Positions 1-10,295 are shown, numbered from the stretch's first letter. The stretch is 64,000 nucleotides of DNA from Zoogloeaceae bacterium (GCA_031287525.1 JAITSU010000090.1:1-64000), one strand, 5' to 3'. Notes: generated from the letters alone by a model not told the origin. Numbers and translations: made by a program.

Positions 1-13
1 GGCATGTCGGCAC

Positions 14-158
14 GTCGGCGGTACGCCGACTTTGAGCGCAGATTGCCGCACAAACACTGCTGCCAGCGTGGACGCTGGCGTTCCCAGAAAAACCTTCACT
101 CAAAAAAACGCTCTGTGCAACTTTGTCAGCAGCCTGCGGCGCGTTCGGAGAACGCGCC
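14..158. repeat. Cluster of three intergenic hairpins (REP-like)
   Basis: Three perfect short inverted repeats sit in the non-coding start of the window. The first pairs 14-20 with 24-30 (7 bp, loop GTA) and is followed by TTT. The second pairs 62-68 with 73-79 (GCCAGCG/CGCTGGC). The third pairs 138-145 with 151-158 (GGCGCGTT/AACGCGCC). They resemble extragenic palindromic repeats, and the first could end transcription of a gene to the left. The remaining bases up to 271 show no convincing gene; an open frame at 4-396 overlaps the next gene and has no coding character. Confidence 0.5.
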
Positions 159-271
159 CTACCCTGTGTTCCCTGTCTTCTGGCGTATAATCGCCGCCCA
201 AGAGTCGCACCACAATTCACGCCGCAGGCGTGAGTATCTGGTCATGAACCCGAACACACGGAGATTCACCC

Positions 272-1501
272 TTGAAACGTCGCGCTTTCCTCACCGCCGG
301 TTTGCTGGCACTGATGTCTTCGCCCGCTTTGGCGGCGCCCCCAAAAACCGGCAAGAAAGCAGCACCAAAAAAGGCGAGCGGCAAAGCGACCAATAAAGGC
401 AAAAAAAAGCCGGGAGCCTCACCCGCCCGCGTGCAGACCAGCGCGGAAAACCCGGTGATCGACGCCGCGCCCGAAGGAACTTCCGCTTCCCGCCTGCCCC
501 CCGTCAAAGCCCCCACCTTGCCGAGCGAATGGCGTCGCTTCTCCATCACCCTCACGGCGCAAATCGAGCCTTCCCCAAACCCACAACGTCTGTGGCTGCC
601 GCTGCCCGCCAGTCAGGATGGGCTGCACCAGCGCGACCAGAAACTCGCGTGGCAGGGCAATTTTACGCAAGGCAGCATCCTGCGCCTGCCCGATGGCGAA
701 CTGGAAGCCTTCTCCTGCGAATGGTCGCCCGGCGTCGCGCCACATCTGGAATTGACCACCACGCTGGAAACCGCTGACCGGCAATTCGACGTTTCCCGCC
801 GCACCCAACCGCCCGAACGCGACGACATCCTGCGCCGCAACCTGCTGGCGACCGCGCAACTCCCCAACAACGGCGAAGCGCACGCGCTGGCGTTGCGTAT
901 CGTCGGGCGCGTCATCGACCCGGCGGCGCAAGCGCGCGCGCTGTTTGAATGGGTCGTCGACAACAGCCAATACGACCCCGACCTGCCCGCCTGCGGCAAA
1001 GGCGACGTGTACGCGCAAATCGCCAGCGAACAATACGGCGGACGCTCCGCCGACATCAACGGTCTGTTCGTCGCCCTCTGCCGCGCCCTCGGCATCCCCG
1101 CCCGACGGGTATTCGGGCTACGCATCGCCCCCTCCCGCCTCGCCCCCTGTCTGGGCATCGAACATGACGCGACCTGCGCCCCCCACTGCCGCGCCGAATG
1201 TTACCTCCCCGGCTATGGCTGGATTCCCGCCGACCCCAGCGACGCCTGCCGCGCCCTGCGACTGGAAACACTGTCGCCGGAAAACAGCCGCGCCCTGCGT
1301 AAAATCCTGTTCGGCTTCTGGGAAATGAACTGGCTGGTCTACAACCGCGCCGAATCCCCCGCCCTGCCCGACTTCCCCACCCTGCCCTTCTTCATTGCCC
1401 CACAACTGGAACGCGAGGGAGCCTCCATCGAAGGGGCTGATGTGGACGGATTCCGCTATCGCATCGAAAGCCGTAGCTTATCGGGCAAGGCAAATGAATA
1501 A
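272..1501 (+). CDS. Exported transglutaminase-like protein with Ser in place of the catalytic Cys
   Basis: The start is TTG at 272, preceded by GGAG at 260-263. A signal peptide covers roughly residues 1-22 (KRR, then a hydrophobic stretch ending SSPALA). A lysine/alanine-rich linker follows to about residue 55. The C-terminal half matches transglutaminase-like proteins: LFVALCRALGIPARRVFG, the HCRAE histidine region, and GYGWIPADPSD with the aspartate. The family normally has Cys in the motif GKCADLN; here it reads GRSADIN, with codon TCC at 1046-1048 giving Ser259. The His and Asp of the triad appear present. The protein is therefore either a non-catalytic relative or one with altered chemistry. 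It converges with phaC across a shared terminator. Its substrate is unknown. Confidence 0.8.
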   Translation: MKRRAFLTAGLLALMSSPALAAPPKTGKKAAPKKASGKATNKGKKKPGASPARVQTSAENPVIDAAPEGTSASRLPPVKAPTLPSEWRRFSITLTAQIEPSPNPQRLWLPLPASQDGLHQRDQKLAWQGNFTQGSILRLPDGELEAFSCEWSPGVAPHLELTTTLETADRQFDVSRRTQPPERDDILRRNLLATAQLPNNGEAHALALRIVGRVIDPAAQARALFEWVVDNSQYDPDLPACGKGDVYAQIASEQYGGRSADINGLFVALCRALGIPARRVFGLRIAPSRLAPCLGIEHDATCAPHCRAECYLPGYGWIPADPSDACRALRLETLSPENSRALRKILFGFWEMNWLVYNRAESPALPDFPTLPFFIAPQLEREGASIEGADVDGFRYRIESRSLSGKANE

Positions 1502-1513
1502 AGGTTTATACGA

Positions 1514-1542
1514 AAAAACCCAAGGCAAAGCCTTGGGTTTTT
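1514..1542. terminator. Bidirectional rho-independent terminator
   Basis: A 13-bp perfect stem pairs 1514-1526 with 1530-1542 (loop 3 nt). It has an A-run on the left arm and a T-run on the right arm. It lies between the convergent transglutaminase-like gene and phaC, so it can stop transcription from both sides. Confidence 0.9.
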
Positions 1543-1564
1543 CATTGCTACGTCTGCAAAACGC

Positions 1565-3361
1565 TTACACCACTCTTTCCTTCACATAGCGACCCGGCGC
1601 GGGTTCGATGGGCTTGTAGGTGGCGTTGCCCAAGGTCTTCGGCGCGGCTTTTTCCGCTCCGGCGAAGGGTTTGACCCATTCCGACCAGTCTGTCCACCAA
1701 CTGCCTTTGTGCTCTTCGGCGGTATCCAGCCATTCCTTGGCGTCGACTTTGAGATTTTCATTTGTCCAGTAGCAACGCTTGTTTTTGGAGGCCGGATTGA
1801 TCACCCCGGCGATGTGACCGGAAGCGCCCAGCACGAAATGTTTTTTGCCGCCCAGAAGACGGGTGCTCTGGTAGGCCGTATGCCAAGGCACGATGTGGTC
1901 TTCGCGCGAGGCGAGGAGGAAGACGGGCATATCCAGCTTGCCCAAATCGACGCGCACGCCGCACATTTCCAGCTTGCCGGGAATCCGCAGGTAATTGTTG
2001 AAATACATGTTGCGGATGTACCAGCAGGCAAAGGGGCCGGGCAAGCCGGTTGAGTCGGCATTCCAGTACAGAATGTCGAAAGGCGGCGGCGTTTGCCCTT
2101 TCAGGTAGTTGCTGGTGACGTAATTCCACACGAGGTCTTTGGGACGCAGCATGGAGAAGGTATTTTGCAATTCCAGCGCCCCCAGCAGACCGCCCTTGCC
2201 GATAGAGGCTTCTTTGGTGGTAATGAATTGTTCGTCGATGAACAGGCTGATGTCGCCGGTATCGGAAAAATCCAGCATGGTGGTGAGCAGGGTGAGCGAG
2301 GCCGCCGGTTTTTCGCCACGCCCCGCCAGCACAGCAAGCGCCGAAGACAGCAGGGTTCCGCCGACGCAAAAGCCCAGCACATTCATTTCTTTTTGTTTGG
2401 TGATGTCCTGCACGATATGCACGGCGGTGATCGGGCCTTGTTCCAGATAATCATCCCAACCAAGCTGGCTTTGTTCCTTGCCGGGGTTTTTCCAGGAAAT
2501 CAGGAACACCGTGTACCCCTGCTCGACCACGTAACGCACCCAGGAATTTTCCTGTTGCAAATCAAGAATGTAGAACTTGTTGATACAGGGCGGCACAATC
2601 AAAATGGGGCGCGTGGCGACCTTTGCGGTGAGCGGCGCGTACTGAATCAACTGGATCAGATCGTTTTCATACACCGCCTGACCTTCGGTCGTGGCAAGAT
2701 TCCTGCCCACCTCAAAGGCCGTTTCGTCGGTCATGGAGATGCGACCCTTGCTCACATCGGCAATCAGATTGGTGATGCCGTCGACGAGACTCTTCCCCTG
2801 GGTTTCCACCGCCAGACGGATGGCTTCGGGGTTGGTGGCGGCGTAGTTGGAAGGCGACAGCGAATCGACGTATTGACAGGCGGAGAAGCGCAGTTTTTCC
2901 TTGGCGCGCTCGTTTTCCACCGGCAGGAGTTCGACCGCCTCCATCACGTACTTGGAATGCAGCAGATAATTCTGGCGCAGGTAGTCGAATATCGGGCTGC
3001 TCTCCCATTCCGGCGCGCTGAAACGCCGATCACCCGGCTCCGGGGTAACGACAAAATCAGGGGTTTGGCCCACGCTTTTCTTCAGCACGGACTGCCAGAG
3101 TTTGGCTTGATTGGCGGCGAGTTCGTCCTGCAAGGCTTTCAGCGCGTCGGCGGTTTCCTTGGGATACTGCATGGAGGGCGGAACGATGCCGGACAAATCG
3201 GGCATCTGCGGCATTTGGGGCATTTGAGGGATTTGCGGCGTTTGGGCTTGCTGGAGCATCGAGGCGAAACCCTGGGCCATCACCTGCCCCGCCTGGAAAA
3301 ATTGTTGAAACATCGGGGGCAAGGTGTCCTTGCTGCCGGAATCTTTAGTATCTTGGGACAT
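1565..3361 (-). CDS. phaC: Class I poly(3-hydroxyalkanoate) synthase
   Basis: This enzyme polymerises (R)-3-hydroxyacyl-CoA into PHA storage granules. The 598-residue length is usual for class I synthases. The lipase-like box GFCVGG holds the catalytic Cys332. The catalytic Asp lies in ASREDHIVPW and the His in ASGHIAGV. The N-terminus has a short PQM repeat (about residues 46-55). ATG 3361 is preferred over the in-frame ATG at 3385 because AGGAG lies 6 nt upstream of it. No phaA, phaB or phasin gene is adjacent. It lies downstream of glnB on the same strand, with a 150-bp gap that suggests its own promoter. Confidence 0.95.
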   Translation of the reverse strand: MSQDTKDSGSKDTLPPMFQQFFQAGQVMAQGFASMLQQAQTPQIPQMPQMPQMPDLSGIVPPSMQYPKETADALKALQDELAANQAKLWQSVLKKSVGQTPDFVVTPEPGDRRFSAPEWESSPIFDYLRQNYLLHSKYVMEAVELLPVENERAKEKLRFSACQYVDSLSPSNYAATNPEAIRLAVETQGKSLVDGITNLIADVSKGRISMTDETAFEVGRNLATTEGQAVYENDLIQLIQYAPLTAKVATRPILIVPPCINKFYILDLQQENSWVRYVVEQGYTVFLISWKNPGKEQSQLGWDDYLEQGPITAVHIVQDITKQKEMNVLGFCVGGTLLSSALAVLAGRGEKPAASLTLLTTMLDFSDTGDISLFIDEQFITTKEASIGKGGLLGALELQNTFSMLRPKDLVWNYVTSNYLKGQTPPPFDILYWNADSTGLPGPFACWYIRNMYFNNYLRIPGKLEMCGVRVDLGKLDMPVFLLASREDHIVPWHTAYQSTRLLGGKKHFVLGASGHIAGVINPASKNKRCYWTNENLKVDAKEWLDTAEEHKGSWWTDWSEWVKPFAGAEKAAPKTLGNATYKPIEPAPGRYVKERVV

Positions 3362-3513
3362 GAACGACTCCTGTGGGCAAATCATGAAACATCAGAGCAA
3401 ACTCAGCCATTCTCCATCCCGTGACCTCAACTGTCAAACAAAGAACGCCGAAATGACCGAATCCGAACACGGTTGAATGGCAAACAGATGACAAGCATTC
3501 GTCGCCGGGAAGG

Positions 3514-3888
<375 letters not shown>

Positions 3889-3914
3889 TCAAAGGATAAC
3901 AGGGTAACACGCGC

Positions 3915-4463
3915 CTAGAAATTGGGCTTTTTCTTGCTGTGCGCGAAGCGTTCCACGGACGCCAGAATTTCCTTTTTAGCGGCATCGACGCCCTTCCAGC
4001 CCTTGATCTTGACCCACTTGCCCTTTTCCAAATCCTTGTAATGCGCGAAGAAATGCGCGATTTGCTCCAGAATCAAGGGTTGCAGGTCGTCAATGCCATG
4101 CACCTTGTTGTAGCGCGGCGTCAGCCTGGAGACCGGCACGGCGACCAGCTTGGCATCCTTGCCCGCCTCGTCTTCCATTTCCAGCACCCCCAACGGACGA
4201 CAATGCACCACCACGCCCGGTTGCAGAGCATACGGCGCAATCACCAGCACATCGACCGGATCGCCGTCTTCCGACAGGGTATGCGGAATAAAACCGTAAT
4301 CATATGGATAGTGCATGGGCGTCGCCATGAAACGGTCAACCATCACGCAACCGGACGCCTTGTCCAGCTCATACTTGATTCCCGGCGTGCACGCGGGAAT
4401 CTCAATCACGACATTGAAATCATTGGGGATATCCTTGCCGATGGACAGGGCTTCTATATTCAT
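3915..4463 (-). CDS. ppa: Inorganic pyrophosphatase, family I
   Basis: This soluble enzyme hydrolyses diphosphate to orthophosphate and pulls biosynthetic reactions forward. The metal-binding signature DGDPVDVLV is intact, as are YPYDYGFIP near residues 53-61 and the [13 protein letters not shown] region. At 182 residues it matches bacterial family I enzymes. GGAG lies 9-12 nt before the ATG. It is followed by glnB 62 bp downstream and may share a transcript with it. This is a housekeeping gene and nothing unusual was seen. Confidence 0.96.
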   Translation of the reverse strand: MNIEALSIGKDIPNDFNVVIEIPACTPGIKYELDKASGCVMVDRFMATPMHYPYDYGFIPHTLSEDGDPVDVLVIAPYALQPGVVVHCRPLGVLEMEDEAGKDAKLVAVPVSRLTPRYNKVHGIDDLQPLILEQIAHFFAHYKDLEKGKWVKIKGWKGVDAAKKEILASVERFAHSKKKPNF

Positions 4464-4607
4464 TTTTGTTGGACTCCGAAAGTTGGGGGCGCTGCGGAAA
4501 AAAGGGCGTGATTATAGCGGCAGAAGCCTGACGAGGTAAGCCTGTTTAATCCACGCAGCCCTTATACCCCATGCGTCACGACTAACGGAGGACGGAAAAA
4601 AAGAGCG

Positions 4608-7019
4608 TCAATTCGTACTTTTGTTCCTGGAGTACACCATGACGCCAGCGGCGCTACCCATCGCCCATGCGGGACCGTTTTCGGCGTCCAGCGGAATCTC
4701 TCCGGCGGGAAAAACGTAAGGGGGAATTGCCGTGCCGATTTCGCGCCAGACCGGATTGGGCGCGTTAGCGGAGGGCAGCCACCACCAGCGCCAGTGCCAC
4801 GGGTGATTAAAGTCTTTTTTGTTCGTGGCTTCCCAAACGCCCAAAAACAAGGCGTCCGGGTACAATCCGCCGTTCCCCAGAGGCACAAGCAGGCAGGGAT
4901 TTTCGGGGGATTGTCCTTCTGGAAAAGGCAAGGTGCGCCACGTAGCGCCGTCCGGGCTGGAAATCTCCAGTTCGACGCGCAGATTTTCCATATAACCGGC
5001 TTCGTTGTTGAAGCGCGTGATTTGTCCCGCCTTCACGACCTGACCGCTGGCGAGAATGGCGACACGGGGTACCCCTCCGTGCTCATTGTTTGACCTCTTT
5101 TCAGGGAGTGAGGCAACAGCGCCGCCCGCCGCACGCGAAGGCGATGAGGAATGCCAGTTTTTGCGAACCGGATCATAAATCTCGTGGCGGCGGGCGGGCA
5201 GATACGGCCCCCAGCCGATGTAACCGGGCGAGCAATCGGCGCAATCAGCGGGACGGCTGGCGACGATTTCGCCTTCCACCACGCCGCCCGCCACAATAAC
5301 CCGACCATCGTTTAACACACGTCCGACAAAATTCTGGCGCTGCCTTTGCAGACGCGGCCCTTCCGTGATGCGCCCTGAATTCACGTCAAGCCAGTACACG
5401 GCGGCATTTTCGCTGATGAGCCAGGCACGTTGATGGTTTATGCCCACGAGTCTGGAATAATCGGCACGATTAGAAAAACCATCCCGACTCAATGGGGCGG
5501 CATCAAGCAGTCGATAGTCCTGTGTCTTCACATCAAGCAGGGCGAGTTGCCCCGACTCATGAATCAGCGCCCGCTGTTCATCCACCCACGCGACTTCGGC
5601 TCTGCGCGTGTCAAACGGCAGGGCGGGCAGGCTCACTGTCTGACCGCCAGCCCCTTGCCACAGTTCAGCCAGACGGGTGACTTCATATTTTACGCTACCA
5701 TCATGATGGTTCCTCAGGGTGCCACCTGCCGCCAGCAGACGGTCGCCCCGCACGGACAGTCCACCATCGTTCGCGATTTGCCACGTACCGGAACGCGAGG
5801 AGGCGGGCGCTGCCGTCCACGCCACTACGCTGGCGCCCGGACTGCGGCGTCCATAAGCCTCATTAGCGTTAACACGGGCAGAAAGACCGGAAACCACACC
5901 CACGCGCCGCCCCGACAGGGGTACCAGCGCGCCGCCTCTACGCTCGATGCCCATTTGCGCGGCAATGCGTACCGCCTCGTCTCCCGGTTTCCATGCCAGC
6001 AGCACGGGGAAACGCCCCGCGCCCAGCAATACCGCGCCTTCATCGGCAACCCATACCGCCTGATGATCCTGCATGGACACGGGCAAATCGGGGCCGCGCT
6101 GCCAGACGCGCTGTTTGGGATCCCAGAATTCCGAAGTGGTGGAGACGCTCAAATCCCGCCCACGTGCCACGGGCGCGCCACCCCAGATGTGTCCCTCGCC
6201 TCCGGTCGCCCAGACGCGACCATCGGGCAGGCGCGCCAGCGCAGGGTCGTTGCGCGGCATGAGCATGGCGGGCAGGGCGAGCCATTTTTTTGCGGCAGGG
6301 TCATACAACAGTGTAGATTTATGGTTCGCATTCCCCGTGACCAGCACTTGCCCGCCGCCAATATGCAAAGCGCCAAAGCGCCCAAAAGTTCCCCCTGAAG
6401 TGCCGGGGTTTCCCAATTTCACAGGAAGAGAGGGTAAATCTTCGCTGCGAATCACGCCTTTGGCGTCCAGCCACACACGCTCGACTTTTAGTGTGCTAGC
6501 AGCGGGATAGGAGGACGGCCACGATAACCCCCCCAGCACCATCACGCTGCCGTCTGGCAGGGCGACGGTATGGACGCTCTGGCGGGGCGGCGTCAGTTTG
6601 CCGCTCACCACGCTCCCGTCAGGTCGAAGCAGGTGGATGGACGGACCGATCAGCCATATGCCCGCCGGGGTTGCAAGACTGGCATAGCGGGCGTGTTGAT
6701 TGTTGCCGCCCGCTGTCCGCTCAATCTCGACCCCGACACCCGTAAGGCGGATCGTGCTGTTACGCTGCGGTTCAGCGGGGAAGAATTTTTGTATGGCGAT
6801 CTCATTCTGACAGCCAGACTCCTGGTAAGTCTGGCACACAGGCAGGAATATGAGCGCGCTGCCATCGTTCAATGTCAGCGGAGGCGCGAATTGCCCCTTG
6901 ATTTGCGATGCCATATTCGTGCGGGTTTCGCCGGGCAGCGCTGGCGGATGCGGCGGGTCTGCGGCAATGGCAGGGATGGACAGGGACAGCAACAGGAAAG
7001 CAAACGATCGAACAGTCAT
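4608..7019 (-). CDS. Secreted kelch-repeat (beta-propeller) protein
   Basis: About 803 residues starting at ATG 7019, with GGGG about 7 nt upstream; a GTG at 7028 is an alternative. The N-terminus is a clear signal peptide (TVRSFAFLLLSLSIPAIAA). The body holds repeated kelch-like units, for example LPDGSVMVLGG, RFGALHIGGGQVLVTG, ARLPDGRVWATGGEG and VLNDGRVIVAGG. This is the pattern of galactose-oxidase-type beta-propellers. No copper-site motif was verified. It begins 3 nt after the stop of the upstream secreted protein gene, so the two are translationally coupled. The function is unknown; an envelope or surface role is an inference. Confidence 0.75.
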   Translation of the reverse strand: MTVRSFAFLLLSLSIPAIAADPPHPPALPGETRTNMASQIKGQFAPPLTLNDGSALIFLPVCQTYQESGCQNEIAIQKFFPAEPQRNSTIRLTGVGVEIERTAGGNNQHARYASLATPAGIWLIGPSIHLLRPDGSVVSGKLTPPRQSVHTVALPDGSVMVLGGLSWPSSYPAASTLKVERVWLDAKGVIRSEDLPSLPVKLGNPGTSGGTFGRFGALHIGGGQVLVTGNANHKSTLLYDPAAKKWLALPAMLMPRNDPALARLPDGRVWATGGEGHIWGGAPVARGRDLSVSTTSEFWDPKQRVWQRGPDLPVSMQDHQAVWVADEGAVLLGAGRFPVLLAWKPGDEAVRIAAQMGIERRGGALVPLSGRRVGVVSGLSARVNANEAYGRRSPGASVVAWTAAPASSRSGTWQIANDGGLSVRGDRLLAAGGTLRNHHDGSVKYEVTRLAELWQGAGGQTVSLPALPFDTRRAEVAWVDEQRALIHESGQLALLDVKTQDYRLLDAAPLSRDGFSNRADYSRLVGINHQRAWLISENAAVYWLDVNSGRITEGPRLQRQRQNFVGRVLNDGRVIVAGGVVEGEIVASRPADCADCSPGYIGWGPYLPARRHEIYDPVRKNWHSSSPSRAAGGAVASLPEKRSNNEHGGVPRVAILASGQVVKAGQITRFNNEAGYMENLRVELEISSPDGATWRTLPFPEGQSPENPCLLVPLGNGGLYPDALFLGVWEATNKKDFNHPWHWRWWWLPSANAPNPVWREIGTAIPPYVFPAGEIPLDAENGPAWAMGSAAGVMVYSRNKSTN

Positions 7020-7021
7020 GT

Positions 7022-7876
7022 TCAGCACCCCGTGTTATTAATGGAGAAATAGGAAAAATGCCCCGCCAACCCCACGATTTCGCCCGGCTTCGCAAGCGAA
7101 GACAAAAACAGCGTGAAATTCTGACTGCCGTCGCTGGCAAAATTAAAATTCACCACGAAATCCGGCTTGCCGTCGTGGTCTAAATCACCGATCCAGCGCA
7201 CGTAATCAGCCGGTTTGAGCGTGGCAAGCCCCTCCATGCCGAATCCGAAAACCCCCAAGGTCTGGCGCTGCCCGTCCAGCAGCAATTCCAGCGCCAGCGG
7301 ATCGGATTCACCGCGCTCAGGTGGTGGCGTCTTCGGCACCAACAACGTGGGCACGAAGCGCAGAATACGACCATCCGCCAGCGCCAGCTCGCCTTCCATC
7401 GTGCCGGGGGTTTTCGTGGCGCGGGCAATCCGCCAGGTTTCAACCTGCCCTTCCGCGAGAACAAGCGCGTTCGCCGGGGCGCGAAACGGTTTGAAGACCA
7501 GTATTGCTCCAGCAGGCGGTACGGGCGTCAAACGCAGCATCTGACCAGGCACGTCCGGTCCGTCATACTGGGGGTGCGGATGGGCGGCGACATCCAGCCG
7601 CGCCGACTGTAATTTGCACTGTTTACTGTCGCCACAGGTCAGAATCCACCAGCCATCGCCGGAACGATATTCGCGTCCGGGAAAATGCAGTGTTCCGTTG
7701 GACGTACCATTGTCAGGCGAATATAAGTAAGGGGGTGGCAAAACCACGACTGACCCGGACGATTTATGGGCGTAAGGCACGGAATAATCCGGCTCCGGCT
7801 GCGTCTCTTGCGCCCAAGCGATGGAAAGCGCCAAGCCCGCGACCAGAACCGCCGCGCGCCTTGTCAGATGTTTCAT
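7022..7876 (-). CDS. Secreted protein of unknown function with an Asp-rich Ca-binding-like loop
   Basis: 284 residues from ATG 7876, where a GGCGG ribosome site and a signal peptide (LTRRAAVLVAGLALSIAWAQ) support this start over the longer frame to 7996. Near the C-terminus the stretch GDLDHDGKPDFVVNF looks like a VCBS/FG-GAP calcium-binding loop (DxDxDGxxD). The rest matches no family I recognise. It forms a two-gene unit with the downstream kelch protein. A shared periplasmic or surface function is likely but unproven. Confidence 0.65.
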   Translation of the reverse strand: MKHLTRRAAVLVAGLALSIAWAQETQPEPDYSVPYAHKSSGSVVVLPPPYLYSPDNGTSNGTLHFPGREYRSGDGWWILTCGDSKQCKLQSARLDVAAHPHPQYDGPDVPGQMLRLTPVPPAGAILVFKPFRAPANALVLAEGQVETWRIARATKTPGTMEGELALADGRILRFVPTLLVPKTPPPERGESDPLALELLLDGQRQTLGVFGFGMEGLATLKPADYVRWIGDLDHDGKPDFVVNFNFASDGSQNFTLFLSSLAKPGEIVGLAGHFSYFSINNTGC

Positions 7877-7996
7877 GGTTTTACCGCCTTTCAGATTGGG
7901 ACGAAAGATTATAGACAAGCTTCTGTCTGGAAAATCGACATTTTCAATGGCGGCTGAAATGGCATGTTGGGCATCCCGTATCCGCATTCCGCTCAT

Positions 7997-8485
7997 TCAC
8001 CCTCGCGTCAGCAACACCACCGCCTGCGCTTCTATCGCCTCGTTGCGTCCCAGATAGCCCAGTTTTTCGTTGGTTTTGCCTTTGATGTTGACGGCGTCCG
8101 CTGGCAATTCCAGGTCGGCGGATAAAATGGCGCGCATGGCGGGGATGTGCGGGGCGAGGCGGGGTTGTTGGGCGATGAGCGTGGTATCGACATTCACGAG
8201 CCGCCAGCCTTGTTCGCGTGTGAGGCGTAGCGCTTCGCGCAGCAAGACCCGGCTATCCGCGCCCTGATAGCGTGGGTCGCTGTCGGGAAAGTGGCGTCCG
8301 ATGTCGCCCAGACCTGCCGCGCCCAGCAAGGCGTCGGTGAGCGCGTGCAAGAGCGCGTCGGCGTCGGAATGACCGAGCAAGCCTTTTTCAAAGGGAATTT
8401 CCACGCCGCCCAAAATGAGTTTGCGTCCCGCCGTCAGAACATGCACATCGTAGCCCTGCCCGACCCTGAATTCAGTGCTTGTCAT
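7997..8485 (-). CDS. ispF: 2-C-methyl-D-erythritol 2,4-cyclodiphosphate synthase
   Basis: This is the fifth step of the MEP isoprenoid pathway: it cyclises CDP-methylerythritol 2-phosphate with release of CMP. The metal ligands in GQGYDVH and [12 protein letters not shown] are present, as is the C-terminal [12 protein letters not shown] motif. The 162-residue length is normal. The ATG overlaps the ispD stop as ATGA (8482-8485), so translation is coupled to ispD, the usual beta- and gammaproteobacterial arrangement. Confidence 0.96.
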   Translation of the reverse strand: MTSTEFRVGQGYDVHVLTAGRKLILGGVEIPFEKGLLGHSDADALLHALTDALLGAAGLGDIGRHFPDSDPRYQGADSRVLLREALRLTREQGWRLVNVDTTLIAQQPRLAPHIPAMRAILSADLELPADAVNIKGKTNEKLGYLGRNEAIEAQAVVLLTRG

Positions 8486-9198
8486 GCTTTGCTCCCATGT
8501 TCACGTCCGCGCAAAATCCATTCCGCCAACGCCAAATCCGCCGGATAGGTCACTTTCAGATTGCTCATATCGCTCTCGACCAGACGCGGCGCGAATCCGG
8601 CGGCTTCCATCGCGCCCGCCTCATCCGTCACTTCGGAATGCGCCGTCAGCGCGGCACGCAGCACGCCGTAACGGAACATCTGCGGCGTTTGCGCCTGCCA
8701 CAAGCCCGCGCGCGGCAAGGTTTCGCGCACATGCGCTTCGCCACTTGCGCCATCGCCGCGTTTCAGGGTATCGGCAAGCGGCGCCGCCAATAGCCCACCG
8801 ACCGCATCTCTGGCAAGCGTCGCCAGCAGCCGGTCAAGCATCGCGGAGGAAAGACAGGGACGCGCCGCGTCATGCACCAGCGCCCAGTCGTCCGGCAAGA
8901 GCGTTTCGCTGACGGCAGCGAGGGCATTCCGCACACTCTCCGCCCGACTCGCGCCGCCGCAATGCAGGATTTTCAGCCGGTCGCCAAGGGCTTGCCACAA
9001 AGTCTGCCATTCCGACCAGAATTCATCGCCGGGCGACAACACCACCCACACGCGAACAATCTGCGGATGACGACAAAGCACGTTCAGCGCATACCAGATT
9101 AACGGTCTTCCCATGACGCGGAGGTATTGTTTGGGGACGACAGCCCCCAGACGGGAGCCGCTGCCCGCGGCGGGAATGATTGCGTAACATTGAGCCAT
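8482..9198 (-). CDS. ispD: 2-C-methyl-D-erythritol 4-phosphate cytidylyltransferase
   Basis: The enzyme transfers CMP from CTP to methylerythritol 4-phosphate in the MEP pathway. The nucleotide-binding start [20 protein letters not shown] is diagnostic, and [10 protein letters not shown] and [12 protein letters not shown] are further family motifs. At 238 residues the length is typical. It overlaps ispF by 4 nt. It is divergent from ygfZ across about 100 bp that must hold both promoters. Confidence 0.95.
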   Translation of the reverse strand: MAQCYAIIPAAGSGSRLGAVVPKQYLRVMGRPLIWYALNVLCRHPQIVRVWVVLSPGDEFWSEWQTLWQALGDRLKILHCGGASRAESVRNALAAVSETLLPDDWALVHDAARPCLSSAMLDRLLATLARDAVGGLLAAPLADTLKRGDGASGEAHVRETLPRAGLWQAQTPQMFRYGVLRAALTAHSEVTDEAGAMEAAGFAPRLVESDMSNLKVTYPADLALAEWILRGREHGSKA

Positions 9199-9299
9199 GC
9201 CGCGATTTTAGAGCTTCACGCGCAGAAAACATAGCCACGCCTGGCGCGCCCGCGCTGCGGTAAGATGCTGCCCTGTCATTTTTTCAGCCCAACATCACA

Positions 9300-10295
9300 A
9301 TGAATAACCCGTTCCTCAATCCTGAACCGGAAATCCAGCAAGCCGCCACGGGCGCGCCATTCGTAACCACGCTCAATCTCGCCAGCCTCGAAATCAGCGG
9401 CGCGGACGCCCGCGTTTTTTTACATAACCAGTTCACCAGTGACGTGAAATCCCTGGAAATCGGTCAGGCGCAGCTTTCCGCATGGTGCACCGCCAAGGGG
9501 CGCATGGTGGCGAATTTCATCCTGTATCCTTTGTCTGGCGATGTTTTCCGCCTTCTGCTGCCCCTCGAATTGCTGCCGGGCTTCATCAAACGCCTGCAAA
9601 TGTACGTGCTGCGCTCACGGGTAAAACTCACCAGCCTGTCCGTCGCGCAGGACGCAGCGGGCGCTCAGGGGCAACTCGGCTTATCCGGCACCCATGCCGC
9701 CGATGCCCTGACCGCCCTCGGTCTGCCCGTGCCGGAAACGCCTTTGAGCGTTGCCACGCTGAATAAAACCAGCATCATCCGTCTGCCGGATGGTCGCTTC
9801 ATCCTCTCCGCGCCGCTGGAATCCCTGCACCATTTCGGAGAACAATGGTCTACCCGAATTCAGCCCGCCCGCCAAACCGCCTGGGAATGGCTGGACATCC
9901 GGGCAGGGCTGCCGTGGATTACCCGCGCGACCACCGAAGCCTTCGTGCCGCAGATGATGGATTTTGAAAAAATGGGCGGCGTCAGTTTCACAAAAGGCTG
10001 CTACCCCGGTCAGGAAATCGTCGCCCGTTCGCAATATCTGGGTCAAGTCAAACGCCACCTCTACCGCCTCGCCAGCCAACACCCCCTCACACCGGGCGAA
10101 GACCTGCACTCCCCCGCCAGCCCCGACCAGCCCGCAGGCAAGGTCATCACCGCCGCCGCTGCCACCGATACCCTCACAAACGCTACCGGCAGCTATGCCG
10201 CGCTCGCCGTCGTGCTGAAAAGCGCCGCCGCCGACCTGCGCCAAGGCAGCAACGATGGCGCAAGCGTACAAGCCACGCCCGTCTATCCAAGTTGA
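9300..10295 (+). CDS. ygfZ: YgfZ/GcvT-domain folate-binding protein, Fe-S cluster repair
   Basis: YgfZ proteins use tetrahydrofolate to help build or repair certain Fe-S enzymes. The signature KGCYPGQEIVAR with its conserved Cys is intact, and the N-terminal SGADARVFLHNQFTSDV matches the GcvT-like fold. The length is 331 residues. No strong ribosome site precedes the ATG. It is a housekeeping gene, but Fe-S repair would be useful next to a nif island. Confidence 0.92.
   Translation: MNNPFLNPEPEIQQAATGAPFVTTLNLASLEISGADARVFLHNQFTSDVKSLEIGQAQLSAWCTAKGRMVANFILYPLSGDVFRLLLPLELLPGFIKRLQMYVLRSRVKLTSLSVAQDAAGAQGQLGLSGTHAADALTALGLPVPETPLSVATLNKTSIIRLPDGRFILSAPLESLHHFGEQWSTRIQPARQTAWEWLDIRAGLPWITRATTEAFVPQMMDFEKMGGVSFTKGCYPGQEIVARSQYLGQVKRHLYRLASQHPLTPGEDLHSPASPDQPAGKVITAAAATDTLTNATGSYAALAVVLKSAAADLRQGSNDGASVQATPVYPS

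Noticed and set aside
4..396. Open frame of 130 codons at the left edge
   Set aside because: It runs through hairpins and the start of the transglutaminase-like gene and has no family features.
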